Of a DNA stretch of 45,260 nt, positions 36,169-45,150 are shown piece by piece; positions within the stretch are counted from its first letter, which is position 1; each line of letters begins with the position of its first letter. Origin of the DNA: Candidatus Muiribacteriota bacterium (GTDB taxonomy: Bacteria > Muiribacteriota > DAOVTB01); NCBI GenBank assembly GCA_030633305.1, contig DAOVTB010000012.1:1-45260 (forward strand). Direction: 5' to 3'. A program made the position numbers and the translations under genes. The notes beneath the pieces are model-generated. The model was not told where the DNA came from. It searched no databases and was given only the letters and a program-made list of their open reading frames with translations.

Positions 36169-36405
36169 ATGTCAGCAACTTTTGATAAGGTTAAAGAATT
36201 GATTGTGGATCAGCTCGATGTTTCTGAGGATCAGGTGAAAACTGAAGCCAATTTTATTGAAGATCTTGGAGCAGATTCTCTTGATATTGTAGAGCTTGTT
36301 ATGGTTTTCGAAGAAGAATTTGAACTTGAAATTCCGGACGAAGATGCAGAAACAATGAAAACCGTTGGCGATGCAGTCAAATATATTGAAGGAAAAACTA
36401 ATTAA
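36169..36405 (+). CDS. acpP: Acyl carrier protein
   Basis: 78 residues, acidic four-helix carrier. Ser37 in [13 protein letters not shown] takes the 4'-phosphopantetheine arm. It carries acyl groups for the fab enzymes, and for LpxA, LpxD and PlsX encoded elsewhere in the window. A very strong ribosome site (AAAGGGGGGGTG) fits the high level of ACP usually needed. A stable hairpin separates it from fabF. Confidence 0.98.
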   Translation: MSATFDKVKELIVDQLDVSEDQVKTEANFIEDLGADSLDIVELVMVFEEEFELEIPDEDAETMKTVGDAVKYIEGKTN

Positions 36406-36426
36406 TTAGATGATGATCTAACTTAA

Positions 36427-36451
36427 AGTGGTGGAGATTTTCTCCACCACT
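36427..36451 (+). terminator. Perfect hairpin between acpP and fabF, possible attenuator
   Basis: AGTGGTGGAG, loop ATTTT, CTCCACCACT: a 10-bp perfect stem just after acpP. The T tract that follows is broken (GAAGTTTCTTTG), so full termination is unlikely. It may give partial termination or protect the acpP 3' end from decay, so that more AcpP than FabF is made. Confidence 0.6.
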
Positions 36452-36478
36452 GAAGTTTCTTTGTCGGAGGAATTTTTA

Positions 36479-37711
36479 ATGAAAAGAGTAGTGGTTACTG
36501 GATTAGGTGTAATCAGTCCTATTGGTAAAAATGTAACAACGTTTTTTGATAGTTTGATAAATGGTAAAAGTGGAGTCAGAAAGGTCGAATGTTTTGACCC
36601 TTCAGATCAGAAAGCTCAAATTGCCGGAGAAATAGTAGATTTTAAACCTGAAGAATTTATTGATAAAAAGCTAGCTAGAAAAATAGACAGGTATTCGCAG
36701 TTCGCCATTGCTGCTGCGAAACAGGCATTTGAGGATTCAGGTCTGCAGGACACTGAATTTAATCGCGAGCGCGCAGGAGTCATGGTAGGTTCTGGCGTAG
36801 GTGGGATAATTGCTCTTGAAAAAGGAAAAGATATTCTTTCAGCAAAAGGCCCTAGGCGTATTTCACCGTTTCTTGTACCAATGCTTATACCAAATATGGC
36901 ATCTGGAAACGTATCAATAGAATTGGACTTTCAGGGAGTTAACATATCTCTTTGTACTGCCTGCGCAACTGGTACTCATTCAATCGGAGAGGCATTTCAG
37001 TATATTAAACTAGGGAAAATGGATATTATGGCCGCTGGAGGAAGTGAAGCACCAATCACTCCACTGACATTGGCTGGTTTTGCTGCTGCTAAGGCATTAT
37101 CAGTTAGCAATGATAATCCTCAAGCTGCGTCACGTCCTTTTGATAAAATGCGAGATGGATTTGTTATGGCCGAAGGATCTGGTATTTTGATACTGGAAGA
37201 ATATGAACATGCTAAAAAACGTGGAGCACATATCTATGGCGAAATATGTGGTTATGGTGCTACTGGCGACGCATTTCATATGACTGCTCCGCATCCTGAA
37301 GCCAGGGGAGCTATCAATGCAATGAAAATTGCACTTGCAGAAGCAGAACTTGATCCGGAAAAAGTTGGTTATGTCAATGCACATGGAACATCTACGAGTC
37401 TTAATGACAAATATGAAACTATGGCATTGAAAACAATCTTCAAGGCCCATGCAGAAAAACTTCTTATCAGTTCCAATAAGTCTATGATAGGTCATATGCT
37501 TGGAGCTGCCGGAGCGGTTGAAGCAATTGCAACATTGAAAACGTTGGAAACTGGAAAAGTACCTCCAACGATTAACCTTGAAAATCCTGATCCAGATTGT
37601 GATCTTTTTTATGTACCTAATACTGCTGTGGAGGCGGATTTAAAATACGCTATCAGCAACTCTTTCGGATTTGGTGGACATAACGGAGTATTGGTCTTTA
37701 AAAAAGCTTAA
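36479..37711 (+). CDS. fabF: 3-oxoacyl-ACP synthase II (FabF)
   Basis: Elongating condensing enzyme that joins acyl chains and malonyl-ACP. 410 residues from the ATG at 36479. Cys162 (CTACATGTHSIG) is the nucleophile; the two histidines are in NAHGTSTSLND and NKSMIGHMLGAAG. GFVMAEGSG and NSFGFGGHNGVL are further signatures. CGGAGG sits 8 bp before this ATG; the longer in-frame start at 36428 would run through the hairpin and lacks a ribosome site. Confidence 0.97.
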   Translation: MKRVVVTGLGVISPIGKNVTTFFDSLINGKSGVRKVECFDPSDQKAQIAGEIVDFKPEEFIDKKLARKIDRYSQFAIAAAKQAFEDSGLQDTEFNRERAGVMVGSGVGGIIALEKGKDILSAKGPRRISPFLVPMLIPNMASGNVSIELDFQGVNISLCTACATGTHSIGEAFQYIKLGKMDIMAAGGSEAPITPLTLAGFAAAKALSVSNDNPQAASRPFDKMRDGFVMAEGSGILILEEYEHAKKRGAHIYGEICGYGATGDAFHMTAPHPEARGAINAMKIALAEAELDPEKVGYVNAHGTSTSLNDKYETMALKTIFKAHAEKLLISSNKSMIGHMLGAAGAVEAIATLKTLETGKVPPTINLENPDPDCDLFYVPNTAVEADLKYAISNSFGFGGHNGVLVFKKA

Positions 37712-37830
37712 CCGAATAGTTTAAGCGATATTTGAATTTAATAATTCCTCTTTTTCTTAAGAAATATTTAAGGTATGGAAAATTTTTTCTATGCTTGGAT
37801 TGTGTGAAGTAATATAAAGAGGAGATAATA

Positions 37831-38586
37831 TTGTTTAAAATCAAAAATTTCTTCAGGTTTTCTATTCAAAAAATTATGAAAATCTCTGAGGAAAATATCG
37901 AAATACAAAAAAAAATAGGATATTTTTTCAAGGAAATCAAGCTTCTGCAGGAGGCTTTGATACATACTTCCTATGCGAATGAATGTGATATTCCATATAA
38001 CTATGAAAGATTTGAATTCCTTGGAGATAGTGTTCTTGAATTAGTAGTCCGGGAAAAATTTTTTAATGCTTTTCCGGAAAAAGATGAAGGATTTTTATCC
38101 GGTATGAAAGGCTATTATGTATCAGGAGAATATTTAAGCAGGATTGCTAAAAAAATGGATCTAGGTAAGTATCTTATGCTAGGTTGTGGAGAAAAAAATA
38201 AGAAAGATAACAAGAGGAAATCTCTTCATGCAGATCTAATAGAAGCCATTATTGGAGCAGTATATATTGATGGTGGCATTAAAGCAGCAAAACCAGTTAT
38301 TGAGATTTTTTTTAATGAAGTTTTTGAAAATATTCGTGATGCCCAGTCGGATTATAATTATAAAAACAAGCTTCAGATGCTTACTGCAAAAAAGATTGGC
38401 GAATATCCTGAATATGAAATATATGAGAAATTTGATCGTGGTAAAAAAAGTTTTATTGCAAAGATATTTCTTGGAGATCAATATTTAGCTCAGGGCTTTG
38501 GGGATAGTAAAAAAGAAGCAACCAAGATAGCGGCTAAAAAAGCATATAATACGTTCAAAAAAAAGCATGGCGATCTTCAAGAGTGA
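37831..38586 (+). CDS. rnc: Ribonuclease III
   Basis: Double-strand-specific endonuclease for rRNA and mRNA processing. 251 residues. The nuclease signature YERFEFLGDSVLEL is near residue 66, ADLIEAIIGAVYIDGG carries the second metal-binding acids, and residues about 175-245 form a dsRNA-binding domain ending KKEATKIAAKKAYNTF. Start TTG at 37831 has AGAGGAG 6 bp upstream; the first ATG is 15 codons in and has none. rnc after acpP-fabF is a widespread order. It is the natural candidate to process the long hairpins found in this window (inference). Confidence 0.96.
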   Translation: MFKIKNFFRFSIQKIMKISEENIEIQKKIGYFFKEIKLLQEALIHTSYANECDIPYNYERFEFLGDSVLELVVREKFFNAFPEKDEGFLSGMKGYYVSGEYLSRIAKKMDLGKYLMLGCGEKNKKDNKRKSLHADLIEAIIGAVYIDGGIKAAKPVIEIFFNEVFENIRDAQSDYNYKNKLQMLTAKKIGEYPEYEIYEKFDRGKKSFIAKIFLGDQYLAQGFGDSKKEATKIAAKKAYNTFKKKHGDLQE

Positions 38587-38620
38587 CTACAGTGATTTTT
38601 TTACAAAAAAATGGTGATTT

Positions 38621-39721
38621 ATGCATGACAGGATAATTCCAGTATTTATACCATTTATGGGGTGTGCCGGAAAATGTATTTATTGTAATCAGAGTGTTAT
38701 TACATCAACGCCTGATACAGAAATAGAGTTTGAAAAGCAATTAATTCAGGCTGAAAAAAATACATTTCAGGCTCAAATTCCTTTTCAAATTGGATTTTAT
38801 GGTGGAACATTTCTTGAAATAAAAGATTACTATTTTTCGCAGATTATTTTATTTTTAAATAAAATATCCAAAAATGAGAAATTCATGGGCATCAGGTTTT
38901 CAACAACCCCAGAATCGGTTTGCAGGAATCTGTCCAGAATCTTATTATTAAAAAGATTTAATTTGAAACTGGTTGAACTAGGTGTTCAAACTTTCAATGA
39001 AGATATACTAAAAAAAATAGGTAGAAAAACTACAAAAGAGGATATCGATAATAGTATAAAACTCCTGGCTTCGCATGATATTAAGTGGGTTTATCAGGTT
39101 ATGCCAGGTTTACCTTCTGAAAATTTTCAGGAATTTTATAAACTATGTGATTATTATTTTTCTAATTATCCTCCTGAATATATCAGGATCTATCCGCTTC
39201 TGGTTTTTAAAAATACCGAATTGGAACGACAGTACAGAAAAGGACTATATGTTCCATTAAGTATGGAAGAAAGCATTTGTTATGTAAAAGCCCTCTATCT
39301 TCTTGCAAGGAAAAAGAAAATAGGAATATTAAAAATAGGTATACATCCAGAAAAATCAGTTTTTCAAAGTTGCGTTGCAGGTCCATTAAGTGGTCATTTA
39401 AAAGAAATGATGAAAGGCTCTATTATCGTTGACTGGATCATGAATAAAATTCAAGAAAATACAAGGTTTATTGAAATTCATATTTCTTCACAATTTCAAT
39501 CATGGATTCGTGGTGATAAATGTGCAGTCTTAAAATCAATAAGTGATTTGGGTATAAAATATAAGATTATATCTACTGAAAAAGATAATAATAATTTAAT
39601 TGCTTTGAAAATACATACTTATAATGATAAAATTATAAAGAAGATAATTGGACACTGGGAAGAAATTTGTGAAAGTAGCAGAAAACTAGTGTTAAATAGT
39701 CTAGTATTAAGGGAGCAATAA
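38621..39721 (+). CDS. Elp3-like radical SAM protein next to rnc
   Basis: 366 residues. Cys15, Cys19 and Cys22 (CAGKCIYC) bind the radical SAM [4Fe-4S] cluster, with IGFYGGTFLEI as the GGT-type SAM-binding strand and VELGVQTFNEDILKKIGR typical of the Elp3/HemN-like subgroup. The C-terminal 110 residues are not similar to the Elp3 acetyltransferase. An uncharacterised radical SAM gene in this place between rnc and later genes is known from Firmicutes. The start is ATG 34 bp after rnc. Substrate unknown. The next gene overlaps by one base (TAATG). Confidence 0.85.
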   Translation: MHDRIIPVFIPFMGCAGKCIYCNQSVITSTPDTEIEFEKQLIQAEKNTFQAQIPFQIGFYGGTFLEIKDYYFSQIILFLNKISKNEKFMGIRFSTTPESVCRNLSRILLLKRFNLKLVELGVQTFNEDILKKIGRKTTKEDIDNSIKLLASHDIKWVYQVMPGLPSENFQEFYKLCDYYFSNYPPEYIRIYPLLVFKNTELERQYRKGLYVPLSMEESICYVKALYLLARKKKIGILKIGIHPEKSVFQSCVAGPLSGHLKEMMKGSIIVDWIMNKIQENTRFIEIHISSQFQSWIRGDKCAVLKSISDLGIKYKIISTEKDNNNLIALKIHTYNDKIIKKIIGHWEEICESSRKLVLNSLVLREQ

Positions 39722-39981
39722 TGGAAATTCTAAAAATTGCAGCTAAAAGTAATTGTAAGTCAGTTGCAGGTGCGATAGCTTCATTGGTCGAGAAAAGTGA
39801 AAGAGTAGCTCTTCATGCTGTAGGTGCAGCTGCTATTAACCAGGCAGTTAAGGCGATAGCAATTTCTCGAGGTTTTGTGGCTTCACATGGTCTTGATCTC
39901 ATTACTATAATAGGTTTCACAAAAGTAATAATAGAAGGGCAGGATAAGACTGCCATGAAGTTTATCGTTGAAGCCAGATAA
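39721..39981 (+). CDS. spoVS: SpoVS-family (Alba-like) protein
   Basis: 86 residues, the family length: MEILKIAAKSNCKSVAGAIA at the start, then VGAAAINQAVKAIAISRGF in the middle, DLITIIGFTKV and a C-terminal KFIVEAR. SpoVS proteins have an Alba-like fold and bind nucleic acid; in Bacillus the gene is needed for late sporulation, but the family also occurs in non-sporulating bacteria. Nothing else here suggests spores. It overlaps the radical SAM gene by one base and is followed by nadK. Confidence 0.93.
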   Translation: MEILKIAAKSNCKSVAGAIASLVEKSERVALHAVGAAAINQAVKAIAISRGFVASHGLDLITIIGFTKVIIEGQDKTAMKFIVEAR

Positions 39982-40003
39982 ATAATCTAAATACTTTAAA
40001 GTT

Positions 40004-40846
40004 ATGAAACTCAATAAAGTTACTATAGCTATAAATACCAAAAAAAAAGAGTCATTTTTAGCCCAAACATCACTTTTAGAATGTTTTGATAAATATGATA
40101 TTAAATCCGTTGTAATTCAAATTGATTTTAAAAAACTAAAGAAATTTCAAAAGAACCTCTATAAAGAATGTAAAGATAGCGATTTATTGATTGTTATTGG
40201 AGGTGATGGCTCTATCCTGGCAACTATAAGGCCAGTTGTAGATGCTGATATTCCTGTGCTGGGTATAAATACCGGGAAAGTTGGTTTCCTTACTGAATTC
40301 AATTACCGTAAGATCAATGAGATCGTAGAGGATTTAATTAATGATAAATTTCGGATTTCCAATCGTCAGCTTTTGGAAGTTGAAGTTGTATTAAAAGATA
40401 AATCAGAATTATTTTTTGCGTTGAATGATTTTATCCTGTCTCGAGGAATCAAAGTTTTTAAAGTAATCAATTATGAAGCTAAAATTGATGGCAGCGCAGC
40501 AATCAATTTTTATGGAGATGGAATTGTAATCGCTACTCCAACTGGTTCTACTGCATATAATCTTTCTGCTGGCGGACCTATTATGTATCCTGAGGGGAAA
40601 GGATTGATGGTGACCCCTATATGCTCCCACTCGCTTTTAATAAAGCCTTTTATTATTTCAGATACTCAGGAGATAATTATCAAATCTCCAGAATTTGAAA
40701 ATACGATAATGTCTGTTGATGGACATCTTGGTTTAAATACTTCTAATATAAAGATGATTAAACTCAAAGCTTCTAAGAAAACGATTAAACTTATAGTCAG
40801 GCAGAAGTATAATTTTTTTAAGGTTTTGTTTTCAAAACTAAAATAA
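40004..40846 (+). CDS. nadK: NAD kinase
   Basis: ATP- or polyphosphate-dependent phosphorylation of NAD to NADP, providing the cofactor for FabG and other reductive steps. 280 residues. VIGGDGSILATIRPV is the GGDG motif, NTGKVGFLTEF follows, and ATPTGSTAYNLSAGGPIMYP is the glycine-rich active-site loop, with VDGHLGL near the end. Start ATG is 22 bp after spoVS with a modest ribosome site. Family A palindrome copy 5 begins 5 bp after its stop. Confidence 0.96.
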   Translation: MKLNKVTIAINTKKKESFLAQTSLLECFDKYDIKSVVIQIDFKKLKKFQKNLYKECKDSDLLIVIGGDGSILATIRPVVDADIPVLGINTGKVGFLTEFNYRKINEIVEDLINDKFRISNRQLLEVEVVLKDKSELFFALNDFILSRGIKVFKVINYEAKIDGSAAINFYGDGIVIATPTGSTAYNLSAGGPIMYPEGKGLMVTPICSHSLLIKPFIISDTQEIIIKSPEFENTIMSVDGHLGLNTSNIKMIKLKASKKTIKLIVRQKYNFFKVLFSKLK

Positions 40847-40851
40847 TGGTC

Positions 40852-40974
40852 CTGCGTCCAGAATGAGCGAATCTTGAAATTTTAGGTATCAGTCTAAACC
40901 TCAACGCACAAAAGAGTGCGCCTCGGTTTATCCGGATACAGAAAATTCCAACCTTCATCTCATTCAGAACGCAG
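40852..40974 (+). repeat. Structured palindrome family A, copy 5
   Basis: Outer arms CTGCGT and ACGCAG; mid stem GTATCAGTCTAAACC and GGTTTATCCGGATAC; apical stem CGCAC/GTGCG around AAAAGA. The two conserved internal-loop strings are intact except one A insertion. It lies 30 kb from copy 3 and is nonetheless highly alike. Confidence 0.9.
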
Positions 40975-41010
40975 GAATGGGAAAAGTAAGAAGAAAAAAT
41001 AATAAAATAC

Positions 41011-41205
41011 AGTAGGGGAGGGTCTGGCAGACTGTGTCACAATCCAATTTGTCATCCTGCGACTTGATCGCAGGATCCATCTTTTTGTTTTTCCATTTTA
41101 ATAGATACTGCGGACTAAAATCGCAGGATAACGGTATAATCATGTTTTGTTTATTTTTTATTATTATAATGTTCTCTGCGTCCTCAGCGTTCTCTGCGCG
41201 AGATC
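41011..41205. repeat. Cluster of unrelated short repeats upstream of murF
   Basis: The 284-bp gap between copy 5 and murF holds no gene. It contains AGTAGGGGAGGGTCTGGCAG (41011-41030) of the GTAGGG class, a REP-like doublet CTGCGACTTGATCGCAG (41057-41073) with a decayed inverted mate at 41108-41126, and CTGCGTCCTCAGCGTTCTCT then GCGCGAGATCTTT (41176-41208) of family F. Several repeat families have collected at one place. Confidence 0.75.
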
Positions 41206-41258
41206 TTTGTTATTTTTTTAATTACAGACTGTGTCCGATATAAAATAGGAATAATGTA

Positions 41259-42650
41259 ATGCAAATAGATTTAAGAGATTTAAGTAATGTTTTTGATACT
41301 TCCAAGTGTAGTAACCCTATTATAGATACCAGAAAAATATATTTTGACTCCAGATTTCCAATGAAAGAAGGAATTTTTTTTCCAATTACTGGAGAAAGAT
41401 TTGATGGTGAAGATTTTATTTCAGTTTCTGGAAAAATTAGAATACCATATTTTTTTTCCCGCCAGGAATTTTCTGAAAAAGATTATATCAGGATTTTGAT
41501 TCCAAATAATGAAGCATTACAGGAACTGGCAAAATTTATAAGAATGGGATTTAAGGGTGTTGCTATTGGAATTACTGGAACATCTGGTAAAACCACTTTA
41601 AAAGAAATTCTTAGCACCATACTTTCTTCAAAATTTAATGTTCATCACAGCAGGGGGAATTTTAATAATCTCATAGGTCTTCCTATGTCTATTCTGGCAT
41701 TAGAGGGGGATGAAGAATTTGGTGTTTTCGAACTGGGAACAAATCAACCTGGTGAAATCAGGGCTCTTTCAAAAATTTTAAAACCCGATGTTTCGTTTAT
41801 AACCAGTATTGGACGAGGACATACTGAGTTTCTAGTTGATGAAGAAGGTGTATTCCTTGAAAAACAAAGTATTATTTCTGAAACCAGAAAGGCTTTTTTT
41901 ACATCATGTAGTGGTAATTATGGTAATCGACTGATGGAATTTAGCAGAAAGCATAAGATTATGGCTGTAAATCTGGAGGATGTTCCAAGGATTTCGGATA
42001 TAAATCTTGAATGTGGAACTGAAATTGAATTTTTAAATGAAGATAATACTAAATTTTATATCAGGACATTGCTTTTTGGTGATGGAAATATTAGTAATTT
42101 TTTACTGGGTGTATGTGCATGTAATGTGATGGGTTGGCTTGATATGGATGAAATCAGAGAATCTGCCAAGCTGATTCAAGGTGAGAAGAACAGATTATTT
42201 CCAAGAATAGCAGGAAACGGAGTCTATTTTATTGATGATTCATATAATTCGAATCCTCTTTCTTTAAAAAATGGAATTTTATTTCTCTGTCAGCTAAATA
42301 TTCCAGTGAAATATGCCGTTATTGGAGATATGATGGAAATAAATGACCATGATATGCAATATTCTTCGGATGAAATATGCGAAATTCTGAGCTTGAACAA
42401 GGAGAATACCAATTTGAATTTGATTTTTTACGGAAATAAAATTGAGTATATGTACAAGCAGTTTAAAGCGAAAAATATTGATAATATCAGCTTTTTTCAG
42501 AAAAATTATGAAAATCAAAAACTTATTGAAAGTATCAAATTCGATATAAATTCAAAATCAGGAGATAAGGTCATATATTTTAAAGCATCTCGAAGTGCAT
42601 GTATTGAAAAGGTGATGGAGGATTTGACCAGTGCTTTATTTCCTGTTTAA
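41259..42650 (+). CDS. murF: UDP-N-acetylmuramoyl-tripeptide--D-alanyl-D-alanine ligase (MurF)
   Basis: Adds D-Ala-D-Ala to the UDP-MurNAc-tripeptide in the cytoplasm. 463 residues: Mur N-terminal domain (1-100), the ATP P-loop GITGTSGKTTLKEIL near 107, FNNLIGLPMSILAL and FELGTNQPGEI typical of MurF, then the central and C-terminal Mur domains with FIDDSYNSNPLSLKNG. TAGGA lies 8 bp before the ATG. It overlaps mraY by 20 bases. The next dcw-cluster genes (murD, ftsW, murG) do not follow. Confidence 0.95.
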   Translation: MQIDLRDLSNVFDTSKCSNPIIDTRKIYFDSRFPMKEGIFFPITGERFDGEDFISVSGKIRIPYFFSRQEFSEKDYIRILIPNNEALQELAKFIRMGFKGVAIGITGTSGKTTLKEILSTILSSKFNVHHSRGNFNNLIGLPMSILALEGDEEFGVFELGTNQPGEIRALSKILKPDVSFITSIGRGHTEFLVDEEGVFLEKQSIISETRKAFFTSCSGNYGNRLMEFSRKHKIMAVNLEDVPRISDINLECGTEIEFLNEDNTKFYIRTLLFGDGNISNFLLGVCACNVMGWLDMDEIRESAKLIQGEKNRLFPRIAGNGVYFIDDSYNSNPLSLKNGILFLCQLNIPVKYAVIGDMMEINDHDMQYSSDEICEILSLNKENTNLNLIFYGNKIEYMYKQFKAKNIDNISFFQKNYENQKLIESIKFDINSKSGDKVIYFKASRSACIEKVMEDLTSALFPV

Positions 42651-43701
42651 AGCAATAACTGTCCGTGCTGTTTTTGCACTTGTGACATCTTTTATTATGA
42701 CAGTTTTTCTAATTCCTTTCATGATAAAAAAATTTAACAGTATTAACATTGGCCAACAGATCCGTGATGATGGGCCTGAGACTCATCATGTAAAAACAGG
42801 TATTCCGACGATGGGCGGAATAGTGATAATCATTTCAATAATACTGACTTCTGTATTCTGGATGAGAGATAATGCTTTTAAGTATATTCTGATTTTTACT
42901 GCATTTTATTTCGGAATGATTGGATTTGTTGATGATATTCTTAAAATTAAATATAAGAATAGTGAAGGTCTCAGTTCTAAAGCTAAACTTGCTTTTCAAT
43001 TCCTGTATGGATTTTTTCTTGCATTTGTTCTTATAGCATTCAAAATATTTCCAGATAATGTTATGACATCGGTAAATGTTCCACTCATTGGAATGGTAAG
43101 TCTTGGGTATTTTTATCTTGTTATGGTCAGTTTTGTCGAAGTAGGAACTTCAAATGCTGTAAATTTTGCTGATGGTCTTGATGGTCTTGCGGCGGGTATG
43201 GCAATAGTTGTCACAATTATATTCTCAGCTATTGCTTATATTTGCGGGAATTCAATTTTTTCAGCTCATCTTGGAATACCATTTATTTCTGGAACAGGGG
43301 AAATTACTGTACTTGGAGCAGCTATGATAGGTTCACTTTCAGGTTTTCTCTGGTATAACTGTCATCCTGCATCTATTTTTATGGGTGATACTGGTTCACA
43401 GGCAATTGGTGGACTAATCGGCACGATTGCAGTCCTTACAAAAAGTGAGATGTATCTTTTGATAATAGGTTTTTTATTTGTAGCCGAAGTTTTATCAGTT
43501 ATTATTCAGACATCATATTTCAAGTATACAAAAAAAAAATATGGAGAAGGGAAGCGTGTCTTCCTGATGACTCCGATTCATCATCATTTTGAAGAAAAAG
43601 GATGGCATGAAACTAAAGTTGTGATTCGTTTCTGGATTATAACAGTTATTTCAGCGCTGTTTGGTGCAGTGTTATTTGCTTCACACGTGTTAACCAAGTA
43701 A
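42631..43701 (+). CDS. mraY: Phospho-N-acetylmuramoyl-pentapeptide transferase (MraY)
   Basis: Integral membrane enzyme that makes lipid I from UDP-MurNAc-pentapeptide and undecaprenyl phosphate. 356 residues, about ten membrane helices. Motifs: KTGIPTMGG, VDDILK, NFADGLDGLAAG (catalytic aspartates), SIFMGDTGSQAIGG and PIHHHFEEKGW. Start GTG at 42631 has GGAGG (42617-42621) 9 bp upstream within murF, implying coupling. The end is followed by a long palindrome, not by another dcw gene. Confidence 0.97.
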   Translation: MLYFLFKAITVRAVFALVTSFIMTVFLIPFMIKKFNSINIGQQIRDDGPETHHVKTGIPTMGGIVIIISIILTSVFWMRDNAFKYILIFTAFYFGMIGFVDDILKIKYKNSEGLSSKAKLAFQFLYGFFLAFVLIAFKIFPDNVMTSVNVPLIGMVSLGYFYLVMVSFVEVGTSNAVNFADGLDGLAAGMAIVVTIIFSAIAYICGNSIFSAHLGIPFISGTGEITVLGAAMIGSLSGFLWYNCHPASIFMGDTGSQAIGGLIGTIAVLTKSEMYLLIIGFLFVAEVLSVIIQTSYFKYTKKKYGEGKRVFLMTPIHHHFEEKGWHETKVVIRFWIITVISALFGAVLFASHVLTK

Positions 43702-43704
43702 TGT

Positions 43705-43852
43705 GTAGCAGAATAAATAAATGAATTATCCAGAAATTTCTGCGAACCAATCCGTAAATTGAAGCTTGTCTTTTTGTTTTAGGGTGAAATATTATGACGA
43801 AACAAAAAGAAGGCTTCAATTGAATTTCTGAACAATTATTTATTTATGCTAC
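43705..43852. repeat. 148-bp palindromic element after mraY
   Basis: Outer arms GTAGCAGAATAAATAAATGA and the complement region ending TTATTTATTTATGCTAC; second pairing AAATTGAAGCTTGTCTTTTT with AAAAAGAAGGCTTCAATT, around a centre AGGGTGAAATATTATGACG. It begins 3 bp after the mraY stop. It has no sequence likeness to family A but the same habit of long hairpin just after a stop. It could be a MITE or a transcript end structure. Confidence 0.8.
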
Positions 43853-44006
43853 GAACTTTGTCTATAAAGTAAGTCCTGAATTGATTTTAATAAATAAGTT
43901 TTTTTCAGGTGGATTATATTCAAATTTTCCAATAAAAAAAGAGAAAATTAACACTGATTTTTACGAATATATGATTAAAAAAAATAATTGGAAACATATA
44001 CAATAA
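43824..44006 (+). other. Short open stretch, possible gene remnant
   Basis: A 60-codon open stretch from a TGA at 43821 to TAA at 44004, reading NFVYKVSPELILINKFFSGG and YSNFPIKKEKINTDFYEYM with protein-like composition. No ATG/GTG lies near its start, and part overlaps the palindrome. The remaining sequence to 44260 has no recognisable gene. May be the tail of a decayed gene or chance. Confidence 0.25.
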
Positions 44007-44260
44007 TCTAATTTTGCACTATAACTTTTGGAAAATCCTTGATGTATAATCTGAGTAAAATTTATTTTTACAAAAAGCTTATTGCCTAAGGTTATTACCA
44101 TATTTAGAATTCAAATAATTGCTGATTTCAAGTTATGAAATTGATTAAATTGAATACAAAATTATGCGGTTTTGACAATGGGGAAATAATGAAAAATAAG
44201 CTTGTCAAATAACGAAAATAAATATATTCTAAAATTAATATATCATAAAAGGAATAAATT

Positions 44261-44752
44261 ATGAATAAATGCAATCGAAACTGTTACCATTTTGCACATG
44301 AAGCGTTAAGGAATTTCTGTGCAGATGACCCTAAAAAGTTTTTTAAGAATTTGTTTTCTGATACATCAGAAGAATATATTCTATTAGTATGGAATCTTGT
44401 ATATTCAAGAGTTTGTAGTGATGCAGATATAGATATTAATGAATTTAAAGTTATGACAACTGAAATTGATAATTGTCCGACTGTATTAATCAAAATGTCT
44501 GAATTTGTCAATGCTGTTCATGCGCATTATGTAGCTATTTTATTAACTGATAATGCAGATAATTCTGTAAATGACGGTGGAATTAAATATTATTCTTTGG
44601 ATTATGGCGAAACTTATAATGGTAGTTGTGGAACAGTTCTTAGTGAATGGCATAAAAATTATCATTTTGATTTTATTGGTTCCCCGGTTGTAGATGGAAA
44701 GCAGTTTCTAAAAGTTATCCGGGAGAGATTTTTGAGGAGTAAAATGAATTGA
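44261..44752 (+). CDS. Hypothetical protein, orphan
   Basis: 163 residues, no signal peptide or membrane segment; I do not recognise it. It is acidic to neutral with Cys at 4, 8 and 19 (MNKCNRNCYHFAHEALRNFC), a helical N-terminal half and a beta-rich C-terminal half (IKYYSLDYGETYNGSCGTVL). AAAGGAAT precedes the ATG. It stands alone, 559 bp after mraY and 508 bp before the window edge, in repeat-rich DNA. Lone small proteins of this size can be immunity proteins or antitoxins, but there is no partner gene to support that. Confidence 0.65.
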   Translation: MNKCNRNCYHFAHEALRNFCADDPKKFFKNLFSDTSEEYILLVWNLVYSRVCSDADIDINEFKVMTTEIDNCPTVLIKMSEFVNAVHAHYVAILLTDNADNSVNDGGIKYYSLDYGETYNGSCGTVLSEWHKNYHFDFIGSPVVDGKQFLKVIRERFLRSKMN

Positions 44753-45150
44753 AAATAATCGGATTAGCTTTTAATTTTGCTTTTTTAATTTCTGTCAGCT
44801 TTATGATAATCTGTAGAGAGATTGAAACTACTTTTAAATAATTTTTCAAAGTAGAAAAAAATAATTGCGTCAAATTTAGGAATATTTTTTCTATATCTGT
44901 ATTCAAAAAGCGAAAAACTACCAGTATCAGGTTTATATAAAACTTCGTAGAGAATTTATGGATCCATCTTCATATTTTACGATTGGAATAGATTCTGCGG
45001 TCAAGCCGAAGAATGACATATAAATGAATGTTTAACTTTGTGTTATTGTGTCTATTCGTGAAGGATTTTTTTATTTATGCAAAATTGCTACAAGTCAAAA
45101 AGCTTGGATTAGGGAGCACAACTTTTTAGTTCTATAAAATAATATCAATC
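44753..45150. other. Gene-poor stretch with eroded repeats
   Basis: No gene seen. It contains a remnant of the CTGCGA REP-like unit (TTCTGCGGTCAAGCCGAAGA, 44993-45012) preceded by GGATCCATCTT, a string that also follows the REP at 41057, so it is half of an old doublet. TTGTGTTATTGTGTCTATTC at 45040-45059 belongs to the CTTTGTGT class. Confidence 0.5.

Noticed and set aside
36428-36478. Longer N-terminus for FabF from the upstream ATG
   Set aside because: It would translate the acpP-fabF hairpin, adds residues unlike any FabF N-terminus and has no ribosome site, while the ATG at 36479 has CGGAGG at good spacing.
41034-41243. 69-codon open frame upstream of murF
   Set aside because: It is made up of REP-like and family F repeats and overlaps no conserved sequence.
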